Of a stretch of DNA of 16,303 nt, positions 1 through 7,300 are shown piece by piece. Numbering within the stretch: the stretch's first letter is position 1; every line of letters starts with the position of its first letter. The DNA is from Crinalium sp049646245 (GTDB lineage: Bacteria > Cyanobacteriota > Cyanobacteriia > Cyanobacteriales > PCC-9333). The position numbers and the translations under genes are program-made. The notes beneath the pieces are model-generated. The model ran no database searches and had not been told where the DNA came from. It saw nothing but the letters and a program-made list of their open reading frames with translations. Location: assembly GCA_049646245.1 (NCBI GenBank), contig JBARVL010000082.1, positions 1-16,303 of the forward strand. Direction: 5' to 3'.

Positions 1-892
1 ATCCTGGCATATTTATTTCTTCCATAAGTTGACTAACTTTGGGATCGTAACTAATGGCAAAACATTTACATTCATGGGCTGCTGCCATAATTAAAGCGTG
101 ATAGCGCATCCCAATAGTCATTTCCACTCCTTGAAACAATCCTTTTAATTCTCTAGGATCTTCCAAACAAAAAATGTGATTAGCACCACGAAGTTGAGAT
201 TGAATTGATTGAGCAAGGGCGAGATCGCTTGAAGGCTGAAAAGGTACAAGTAATATAGTTGTTTCTGTAGCTGTTTGAAAGTCAACTAAAGCACGAGTCA
301 AGCACTCTATGCGTTCTGGAGTTAGTTGAGGATGCGATCGCAGTGCTACCGCTACTCTAGGTGCAGGTAAATCCCAAAGATTTTCTACCGGACTTGGTTC
401 TAAATTCCACACAGGATCGGGAGCCATCATACAAGAAATGCCCCATTCTTGTAACAAGAAAGCTGAGGCGCGATCGCGTACTGTAATCGCTGTACAACCG
501 CCAAATGCCCGTTTTGCTACCCAATTAGTTACAGGGCTATTCAAGGGACCAATACCTTGCGCTAATGCAATTGTTTTTAATCCCAGTCGCTCCGCCATTC
601 CCATTAATCCACCGTAGTAGATCGGGTTACGCAGACTGGTAGCATCTTGCATTAAACTACCGCCACCCATAATTAAGGCATCACAGGAACGTAATGCTTG
701 CCAAACTTGCATAGCATCCATGCGATCGCAGGATTCTACTTGATAGCGATCGCGTGTTTCTTGAGGGTTCCCAGAAAGAACTAAAGGAGTTACATTCTCA
801 GGTAACATTTGCAACACCGATGCCAGCAAAGCTTCATCGCCACCATTACCTTTGCCGTAATACCCGCACAAACCTGCTTTAATCTGTCCCAT
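1..892 (-). CDS. csaB: Polysaccharide pyruvyl transferase CsaB (3' end outside window)
   Basis: The visible 297 residues match the polysaccharide pyruvyl transferase family. CsaB adds pyruvate ketal groups to cell-wall polysaccharide, which in other bacteria anchors S-layer proteins. That role is family knowledge and is not shown here. Visible features are a glycine-rich N-terminus, GYYGKGNGGDEAL (about residues 10-22), the segment ALIMGGGSLMQD (72-83), and a C-terminal IGMRYHALIMAAAHE stretch followed by SYDPKV, typical of the family's GT-B-like fold. The start is ATG at 892. No clear Shine-Dalgarno sequence precedes it. It lies 18 nt after the PIN toxin stop, so it may be read from the same transcript. 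The gene runs off the left edge, and I infer that a few tens of residues are missing. Confidence 0.9.
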   Translation of the reverse strand, partial: MGQIKAGLCGYYGKGNGGDEALLASVLQMLPENVTPLVLSGNPQETRDRYQVESCDRMDAMQVWQALRSCDALIMGGGSLMQDATSLRNPIYYGGLMGMAERLGLKTIALAQGIGPLNSPVTNWVAKRAFGGCTAITVRDRASAFLLQEWGISCMMAPDPVWNLEPSPVENLWDLPAPRVAVALRSHPQLTPERIECLTRALVDFQTATETTILLVPFQPSSDLALAQSIQSQLRGANHIFCLEDPRELKGLFQGVEMTIGMRYHALIMAAAHECKCFAISYDPKVSQLMEEINMPG

Positions 893-910
893 TTTATCAA
901 TTTACCAGCT

Positions 911-1327
911 TTAGCGATTTTCCAAAAACTGTTGAACGGTCAAAATATTAATACCTTGGAACGGATTTAGCACCAGTAAGTCATCGTCTCCAGTGATAAT
1001 ATACTCGGCATTACCGCTTACTGCTAATTCTAAAAATTTATTATCTTTCTCGTCTCTACAGTCGTTTATTGATTCATCTGGCTCTATAAATTGAGCGGTT
1101 TGTGCTAAATTTTTCAAAAATTCTTCACGTCTAGCTATAGTAATATAGCGATTAAATTTGGGACGGGATAAAACGGCTTCTAGCTCTAGAAAAACCGAAC
1201 TAGATAGTAATAAAACTCCTAAATTTTGGACTTTATCTAGTGCCTGACGTGGTTTGCTTTGACTAAATAATAATGAACTGACTAGCACGTTGGTATCAAT
1301 AACAAACCTCGGCTCATTCATTGTCAT
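911..1327 (-). CDS. PIN-domain toxin of a type II toxin-antitoxin pair
   Basis: A 138-aa protein of the PIN family, in the group usually annotated as putative toxin component, PIN family (COG1569-like). PIN toxins are metal-dependent ribonucleases. The acidic active-site set is visible: Asp in IDTNVLVSSL near the N-terminus, Glu in VFLELEAVLSRP, and the acidic cluster DCRDEKDNKFLELA followed by TGDDDLL. The gene overlaps the upstream antitoxin gene by 14 nt (1314-1327), which suggests translational coupling. Two in-frame ATGs are possible, at 1327 and 1321. I kept the first. The RNA target cannot be read from sequence. Confidence 0.88.
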   Translation of the reverse strand: MTMNEPRFVIDTNVLVSSLLFSQSKPRQALDKVQNLGVLLLSSSVFLELEAVLSRPKFNRYITIARREEFLKNLAQTAQFIEPDESINDCRDEKDNKFLELAVSGNAEYIITGDDDLLVLNPFQGINILTVQQFLENR

Positions 1328-1562
1328 TTAAAATTGACTCTAAAATTTCAGGGGTTAACCCTTTAGCTTGGGCTTCGGTGCTAATTGCATCCATTGTGTT
1401 TCTTAGAGTTGTAACCGCATCTCGCCTTTGAGTTGCTAATTGCGATCGCATGATAGCAGCAATCTTTAGCTGTACTTGTTCGCGTTCTGCTTCTGTTGCA
1501 CGGCGGTATGCTTGTGCTACTTCTGGCGGAACTTTGATAATTATTTCTTCTTGGATACTCAT
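1314..1562 (-). CDS. Putative antitoxin partner of the PIN toxin
   Basis: An 82-aa, charged, mostly helical protein directly upstream of the PIN toxin and overlapping it by 14 nt, the usual antitoxin-first order of type II modules. It starts with a short beta-like segment, EEIIIKVPPEVAQAY, followed by helices rich in Glu, Arg and Gln, and ends in an acidic tail that could contact the toxin. I do not see a diagnostic DNA-binding signature, so assignment as antitoxin rests on size, order and overlap. Start ATG at 1562, with only a weak ribosome binding site. The module is divergent from the DUF2499 gene, 110 bp away. Confidence 0.75.
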   Translation of the reverse strand: MSIQEEIIIKVPPEVAQAYRRATEAEREQVQLKIAAIMRSQLATQRRDAVTTLRNTMDAISTEAQAKGLTPEILESILNDNE

Positions 1563-1588
1563 TGCTGGGTGATTTTTAACAATCTTTG

Positions 1589-1618
1589 ATTTTAATGGTA
1601 TCTCTAGCCGTTCGTCAG
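1589..1618 (-). promoter_or_regulatory. Candidate promoter of the toxin-antitoxin pair
   Basis: On the minus strand a -35-like CTGACG (1613-1618) and a -10-like TAAAAT (1589-1594) are separated by 18 nt. The -10 lies 26 nt before the antitoxin ATG. The match is partial and the region is AT-rich, so this is a suggestion only. Confidence 0.3.
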
Positions 1619-1672
1619 TTTATAGTTCACCATGAGGTTTATTAGTCATCAGCGATCAGTTAACTTAAATTT

Positions 1673-1993
1673 ATGCACGATCTTTCAATACCTACTTGGA
1701 TTATTCATGTATCTAGCGTTATCGAGTGGATTGCCGCCATCTGGTTAATCTGGACTTATGGTGAAGTTAGCAATAATCGCTCATGGAGGGCTTTATCCTT
1801 CGCTATGCTACCAGCCTTGGTTAGCGCCATGTGTGCTTGCACTTGGCACTTTTTTTATAATAATCTTTCTTTAGAGTGGCTGGTTACACTCCAAGCTAGT
1901 ATGACTGTTGTGGGTAACTTCACCCTTTGTCTTGCTGGTTGGTGGATTTGGCGTTCCTCAAAGTTGGCTAACTCAGTCAGTAGTGATGAATAG
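1673..1993 (+). CDS. DUF2499 (Ycf49-like) small membrane protein
   Basis: A 106-aa hydrophobic protein with about three membrane segments: WIIHVSSVIEWIAAIWLIW near the N-terminus, SFAMLPALVSAMCACTW in the middle, and MTVVGNFTLCLAGWWIW near the C-terminus. The pattern, including the ACTWHFFYN motif between segments, is that of DUF2499, a family found in cyanobacteria and in algal and plant plastids (Ycf49-like), of unknown function. ATG start at 1673 with no evident Shine-Dalgarno sequence. The DUF3593 gene follows 161 nt downstream on the same strand, a pairing I recall in other cyanobacteria. Confidence 0.85.
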   Translation: MHDLSIPTWIIHVSSVIEWIAAIWLIWTYGEVSNNRSWRALSFAMLPALVSAMCACTWHFFYNNLSLEWLVTLQASMTVVGNFTLCLAGWWIWRSSKLANSVSSDE

Positions 1994-2019
1994 ATATCGT
2001 CGCCTTCGTCAAAGTTTGG

Positions 2020-2068
2020 TTAATTAACCACAGATGAAAGACAGATAAACACAGATGCACACAGATGT
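2020..2068 (+). repeat. Imperfect ACAGATG-type tandem repeat between DUF2499 and DUF3593
   Basis: The spacer carries four imperfect copies of CACAGATG/GACAGATA-like words. Such CACAGATG tracts are common in cyanobacterial intergenic DNA. No gene or clear promoter is visible in the 161-nt gap. Confidence 0.5.
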
Positions 2069-2154
2069 AAGAATTAATTCCTCTTTGGTGTTAATAAGGG
2101 GGGTAGGTTCATAATTTGAATTTTGTTGACCTATTAATCAGTAATAATTAAGTA

Positions 2155-2469
2155 ATGATTCCCAAAGAAAGTTTGTTTGTTATCTCCCTGTTTCCTTATT
2201 TAGGATTTCTGTGGTTTATCACCCAATCTAAGCAAATGCCTCGTTTAGCGTTGATTGGGTTTTACATGACTTTAGTTTTTGTTGGCGTTACCATTCCCGC
2301 AGGGATTTATGCGAAAGTCGCTTATGGTGAATCTTTAGCCAATATAGATTGGCTACATGGTGGCGCTGAATTTTTCTTAACACTCTCAAATATTTTAGTT
2401 GTGTTAGGCTTTCGGCAGGCAATAATTCAAAGTAGGCAAGCTTCTCCACAAAAAATCAAGGATGTATGA
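2155..2469 (+). CDS. DUF3593 small membrane protein
   Basis: A 104-aa protein with three likely membrane helices: SLFVISLFPYLGFLWFI (about residues 6-22), LALIGFYMTLVFVGVTIPAGI (about 31-51) and FFLTLSNILVVLGF near the C-terminus, with the conserved-looking DWLHGGAEFFL motif before the last. This matches DUF3593, a family of unknown function in cyanobacteria and plastid-bearing eukaryotes. The stop TGA (2467-2469) overlaps the start of the kinase gene in an ATGATG arrangement, so the two are probably translated together. Confidence 0.82.
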   Translation: MIPKESLFVISLFPYLGFLWFITQSKQMPRLALIGFYMTLVFVGVTIPAGIYAKVAYGESLANIDWLHGGAEFFLTLSNILVVLGFRQAIIQSRQASPQKIKDV

Positions 2470-3641
2470 TGTATTGTCTAAATCCCAACTGCCCAACACC
2501 ACAAAATCCTCAAAATACCAAGTTTTGTCTCAGTTGTGGTTTTAAGTTATTACTTAGAGAACGATACCGCGCTATTAAACCTATTGGACAAGGTGGTTTT
2601 GGGAGAACTTTTTTAGCTGTAGATGAAGATAAACCTTCAAAACCGCCTTGTGTAATTAAGCAATTTTACCCGCAAGCGCAAGGAACCAGCACTGTCCAGA
2701 AGGCAACTGAGTTATTTAATCAAGAAGCAGTACGCTTAGACGAATTAGGTAGACATCCCCAAATTCCTGAACTGTTGGCATATTTTACTCAAGATGACCG
2801 ACAGTATTTGGTGCAACAGTTTATTGATGGGCAGAATTTAGCCGAAGAACTTGCTGAAAATGGTGCGTTTAATGAAGCGCAAATTAGGCAACTATTAAAT
2901 GATTTATTGCAAGTACTACAATTTGTCCATCAACGGCAAGTAATTCACCGAGATATTAAGCCAGAAAATATTATTAGAAACAAGAGCGATCGCAAATTAT
3001 TTTTAGTCGATTTTGGAGCCTCAAAAATTGTCACTAATACTTCTTTGTATCAGCAAGGAACCAGTATTGGCAGCCCTGAATATGTCGCACCAGAACAAGT
3101 AAGAGGACAAGCTACTTTTGCTAGTGATATTTATAGTTTAGGCGCTACCTGTATTCATTTATTAACCCAAATTTCTCCCTTTGATTTATATGACATTAAT
3201 GAAGATGCTTGGGTGTGGCAACAATACTTAACATCAAATGTTAATCCTGACTTAGGTAAAATTTTAAATAAAATGCTGGAAAGTGTTCCCAGCCGTCGTT
3301 ATCAATCAGTTGATGAAGTTCTAAAAGATTTTAACAAAATACAAAACGTTCAAATAAATCCTCTGCCCGCCGCGCCACCGCCAAAACCTCCTTCACCACA
3401 ACCTAATCCGCAAGTCTTTAAACCAGCTTCTAAAGCAAAAAGCTCAATTGATGATGAATTAGCAGAAGTTTCATCTCAATTTCTTAGCCCTCCACCAGCA
3501 ACTAATAAAAATCAACCATCAGCTTCTCCCAAACCTGCTACTCCTAGCCCTGCTAAGTCTAAAAGTCAGGTTGATCTTGAATTAGAAGATTTAAAATCTG
3601 AATTTCTTGGTTATAAAAATCCCAATAATAATAATAGTTAA
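2466..3641 (+). CDS. Ser/Thr protein kinase with N-terminal zinc ribbon (cyanobacterial 4-Cys, SpkB-like type)
   Basis: A 391-aa eukaryotic-type (Hanks) kinase. A four-cysteine ribbon (C4, C9, C21, C24) precedes the kinase domain (about 34-300). All catalytic elements are present: glycine loop GQGGFG (41-46), ATP-binding K65, helix-C Glu87, HRDIKPEN with catalytic D163, DFG D182, and the activation segment GSPEYVAPEQ (202-211). An active enzyme is expected. After about residue 300 comes a Pro/Ser/Lys-rich linker holding two copies of a short acidic amphipathic motif (326-341 and 367-382). There is no membrane segment, so it is probably cytosolic. Start ATG 2466 or 2469. The 4-nt overlap with the DUF3593 gene suggests an operon. 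The substrate is unknown. Confidence 0.93.
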   Translation: MMYCLNPNCPTPQNPQNTKFCLSCGFKLLLRERYRAIKPIGQGGFGRTFLAVDEDKPSKPPCVIKQFYPQAQGTSTVQKATELFNQEAVRLDELGRHPQIPELLAYFTQDDRQYLVQQFIDGQNLAEELAENGAFNEAQIRQLLNDLLQVLQFVHQRQVIHRDIKPENIIRNKSDRKLFLVDFGASKIVTNTSLYQQGTSIGSPEYVAPEQVRGQATFASDIYSLGATCIHLLTQISPFDLYDINEDAWVWQQYLTSNVNPDLGKILNKMLESVPSRRYQSVDEVLKDFNKIQNVQINPLPAAPPPKPPSPQPNPQVFKPASKAKSSIDDELAEVSSQFLSPPPATNKNQPSASPKPATPSPAKSKSQVDLELEDLKSEFLGYKNPNNNNS

Positions 3642-3830
3642 ATTAGAGCATAAGTAGAGGTATCTAAAAAACGTAAGATGTAATGGTGTAGGTTGGGTTG
3701 AGGTACGAAAACCAACAGCCACTTTTTCACCCACACCCTAAAAGGGTGGGGAACCATACAAACAAAGCCCGCGCAGGCGGGCGTATGCCTTAAGCGCCCT
3801 GGCAGTTGCTGAGAGCATGGTATTATTCAA

Positions 3831-3864
3831 AGTCCCCCTTTTTAAGGGGGATTTAGGGGGATCT
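3831..3864 (+). repeat. 34-bp dispersed CCCCCTT/AAGGGGG repeat, copy 1
   Basis: It starts AGTCCCCC and ends GGGGGATCT, with an internal inverted repeat CCCCCTT...AAGGGGG followed by ATTTAGGGGG. It is nearly identical to the copy at 10069-10102 (they differ only in the central TTTTTAA versus TTAAAAA), and related copies sit at 10025-10056 and 12682-12752. Confidence 0.85.
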
Positions 3865-4011
3865 CTTTTTAAATCCTGTATTTATACTTACAGCAAAGTT
3901 AAACTTGATGAAATACAAAAATACCCCATCGCGTCATCAGCGCAGACTCCCCTAGATCAAGGGATAAATTAAAAAGATAGCAATTTTAAGTTTAATTATG
4001 TTGACATTTTG

Positions 4012-4030
4012 AGATTGATCAACTCAATCT
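4012..4030 (-). terminator. Hairpin at the stop of the 61-aa gene
   Basis: AGATTGA (4012-4018) and TCAATCT (4024-4030) form a perfect 7-bp stem with a 5-nt loop, extended outward by TGACA/GTCA with a bulge. It lies directly after the stop codon of the minus-strand small ORF. There is no proper U-tract, so it is a weak terminator candidate. Confidence 0.35.
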
Positions 4031-4031
4031 G

Positions 4032-4217
4032 TCAGGTAATAATAAATAGTAAAAATATTACAGAGCTAGTCAACAAAGTAAAAAATAAAGCTCTTTCTAG
4101 TTTACGGCAGAGAAATCCTAGCAAAAAAACCGTACCGCCAAATAGCAGAAGTGAAACAGCTTGCACTAAATTTTGCAAATTATGAGCAATGAGGGGATCT
4201 GAGGGATCTACAGACAT
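4032..4217 (-). CDS. Small putative membrane protein, unknown function
   Basis: A 61-aa ORF with two hydrophobic stretches, NLVQAVSLLLFGGTVFLLGF (about 16-35) and LFFTLLTSSVIFLLFII (about 44-60), joined by a basic turn (CRKLER), so it resembles a two-helix hairpin membrane protein. I do not recognise a family. Support for a real gene: a good GGAGG element stands 11 nt before ATG 4217, the protein has a coherent two-helix design, and a hairpin follows the stop. The GGAG of the ribosome binding site can pair with CTCC (4221-4233), which could mask it. Against: short length and no recognised homologue. It is separated from dnaE by 123 bp. Confidence 0.5.
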   Translation of the reverse strand: MSVDPSDPLIAHNLQNLVQAVSLLLFGGTVFLLGFLCRKLERALFFTLLTSSVIFLLFIIT

Positions 4218-4300
4218 ATTGGAGTTTTCCTCCGAAACTTATAAATCTTAACATAATCGTTAAGTCACCTTAATTCATCTAACTTTTGTCATATGTACTT

Positions 4301-4342
4301 GAGTAAAGATACTTATTACTATAGTAATAAGTACTTTTACTT
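4301..4342 (-). terminator. Long AT-rich palindrome at the 3' end of dnaE
   Basis: Positions 4310-4333 are a perfect 24-bp palindrome (TACTTATTAC, centre TATA, then the complement). The arms continue outward as AAGTAAAAG/GAGTAAAGA with three mismatches, so the stem reaches about 19 bp. It begins at the dnaE stop codon. There is no following U-tract, so it could be a 3'-end stabilising or processing hairpin, or a binding site, rather than a standard intrinsic terminator. Confidence 0.5.
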
Positions 4343-7300
4343 AAAAAGAATTGCTAACGGGTATAACTTTGTTTGTCTTAAGTTCCGCCATAAACCCAGC
4401 ACTTTTTAACCTTTCTAAAGCACCTTCTTTATCTTGCACCCAAAATTGATTCCCAAAGCGAACATATTGATAAGTATCTCGATCAACTACCATGCCTAAA
4501 ACCGGAACTTTGGCAGTTAATTTTTCACCTGAGTAGTCTTGTAACATTGCTTTTAAGTTCTTTAGATCTCCTTCATTCTTGATTTTCGCTGGGGTCAGTT
4601 GGATCATCACAAAATAACCCGTTTCAACCTCAAATTCATTTATTGAATTATTTTGGTTTTGTGAAGGCTCTTTTACTAACTCATCAATAGATTTAGCCTC
4701 TTCAACAATTAACTGAATTTCCTCCTCTCGCTTACTTGCTTTACCCTTCAGCAGTAGCGGAGTATTTGCTACCAGTAAATCTTTGATTTTTTCATAAGTC
4801 TCAGAAAATACTACAGCAGGAGCTTGTTGACCTTCAATATCTGATAGTTTTAAGATAGCCATTGGGCGATTATCTTTTTTCGTCATCACTTGTTTAATTT
4901 CTGCCAAGATGACAACCACATTAAGATCTTTATTTCTTAAATTCTGTCCTAAATCGCTGAGATTAACCAAGTTAATTCCCCGACTCTTAGCAATGTTGAT
5001 GGCATCTTTAAGGGGATGCTCTGACACATAAAATCCGAGTAGTTCTTGCTCAAATTGCAACTTGTCTTTCTGGGAAAAATCTTCTATTGCTTTGGCTGTT
5101 GGTGCAGATTCAAAGCCATTATCAGTTGTACTTAAGCCCAATAAATCAAACAGATTTCCTTGACCAATTTGTTTGTCTTTCGCTCGACCTTGCGCCCAAG
5201 TAATAATCAATTTTAAATCTTCAACTAATTGTTGCCTATTCTTATTAATTTTATCGAAAGCGCCACATTTAATTAAAGCTTCTAAAGTTGAACTTTTGAC
5301 GGCAGAAAGATTAACGCGATCGCACAAATCTGCTAAAGATTTAAACGCCCTCTCTTTTCGAGCCATTAAAATATTTTGAATTGCTGCTTCGCCAACACTT
5401 TTTACTGCCGATAATCCAAACAATATCTTTCCGTTACTAGGCGTAAAATTTACTTCAGAACGATTAATGTCCGGCGGTTCAATCTTAATACTTAACGTTT
5501 TTTCACAGTTATTTAAGTATTTCGCTACCTTATCTTGATCGCCACTATTAGCTGTTAGTAGCGCCGCCATGTATTCAACTTTATAATTAGCTTTTAAAAA
5601 GGCGGTTTGATAAGTTACATAAGCATAAGCGGTAGAATGGGATTTATTAAAGCAATATTCCGCAAATTTCACCATTTGCTCAAATAAATCTTCCGCAATT
5701 TTTGATTGCACTCCATTTTTAGCAGCACCATTAATAAAATTCTCCCTTTGCTTCTCCATTTCTGATGCTTTTTTCTTGCCCATCGCCCGCCTTAATAAGT
5801 CAGCTTGACCTAAAGAATAGCCAGCTAAATCTTGAGCAATTTTCATAATTTGCTCTTGATAAACAAGTACGGCGTAAGTTTCTTGTAAAATCGGTTCTAA
5901 TGCTGGATGTTCGTATTTTATATCCTCTCTGCCATGCTTACGGTCAATAAATTTAGGAATCAGTCCAGCATCTAAAGGTCCTGGTCGATAAAGGGCTAAA
6001 ATTGAAGAAATATCTTCTATGCTTGAAGGTTTTAACTTGGCTACTACATCAAGCATTCCTGAAGATTCTAATTGGAATATTCCTTCTAAATCTCCAGCTT
6101 CTAGCAGTTTATAAGTAGTATCAACATCTTTAGTACGTTTCTTTACATCCCCTTTGGATAAAATTTCATGTGACTTTCTTTCCTCAGCAATGATATCATC
6201 TGGGGTGATGGAATGCCCTTGGCTTTGCTTAATTAAATCCAGAGTATTTTGAATGATAGTGAGATTTCTCAACCCCAAGAAATCCATTTTTAATAAACCC
6301 AGTGATTCCAAATCTTCCATGAAATATTGAGTAATCACTGAACCATCATTATTTTTTTGCAATGGTACAATTTCATCTAATGGCTGGGCAGAAATTACGA
6401 CTCCAGCAGCGTGTACGCCAAAGGTTTTGTTAGTACCTTCAATTCGCATCGCCATATCTACCCAGTCACGGACTTTGACGATACTTTCGGAACTATCAGG
6501 TTTGATAATTTTTACTTCGTCATTTTCATATTTTTCTTTAAATTCCGGTGCGGGTGTATCCTGAGAAATCATTACTTTTAACTTAGTAGGTTTCCCACGC
6601 ACTACGGGAATTAATTTCGCCATTTTGTCAGATTCCCCATAAGGAATATTTAATACTCTGGCGACATCTTTTAATACTGATTTAGAAGTTAGTCGGTTAA
6701 AGGTAATAATTTGGGCAACTCTTTCTGCACCATATTTTTCTGTGACGTATTTAATTACATCGTCTCGTCTTTCAATACAGAAATCTGTATCAATATCTGG
6801 CATAGATTTCCGTTCTGGGTTTAAGAATCGCTCAAATAGTAACCCATGATGAACTGGATCGATATTAGTAATTCTCAAGGCATAAGCAACTAAAGAACCA
6901 GCCGCGCTACCTCTTCCAGGTCCTACGGGAATATTATTATCTCTAGCATATTTAATGTAATCCCATACTACTAAAAAGTAGGTGGAAAAACCCATGCGCT
7001 GAAGCATTTTTAGTTCATATTCGAGACGTTCCCGATAGATGGGATCGAGTTCTGTATAACTTTTAGTATTAAAGCGTTCTTGTAGTCCTGCTTTGGCAAT
7101 TTGTTCTACAAAAGTATCGGCGGTATGATCTGGGGGAACGGGATAGTCAGGAAGACGAGGTTCGTCGAAAATATCGTATGATTTTACTTTATCAGCAACT
7201 TCTACGGTGTTGGCGATCGCATCAGCAATTACATCATCAGGTAAATGATCTCGGAATAGTTGCGCCATTTCTTTTGCGGACTTGAGATATTCAGTTCCGC

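Larger units (their letters stand above)
3642..4031. repeat. Repeat-rich 390-bp intergenic region after the kinase gene
   Basis: No gene is visible. In order it holds: a GTTGGGTT...AACCAAC hairpin of the widespread bacterial 'gtaggttgggtt' repeat type (3691-3717); a small CACCCT/AGGGTG hairpin (3734-3748); a GC-rich hairpin with perfect GCCCGC/GCGGGC arms and a 4-nt loop (3767-3782); a 34-bp dispersed repeat of the CCCCCTT...AAGGGGG class (3831-3864); then AT-rich DNA up to a hairpin at 4012-4030. Any of these could end kinase transcription, but none has a clean hairpin-plus-U-tract form. The clustering suggests a preferred landing place for small repeats. Confidence 0.75.

Noticed and set aside
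4248..4283. Four TTAA-like words at roughly 11-bp spacing, resembling a Pho box array
   Set aside because: Spacing is 12, 10 and 9 bp, only some units fit the cyanobacterial Pho box, and the better matches point away from the nearest gene (minus strand).
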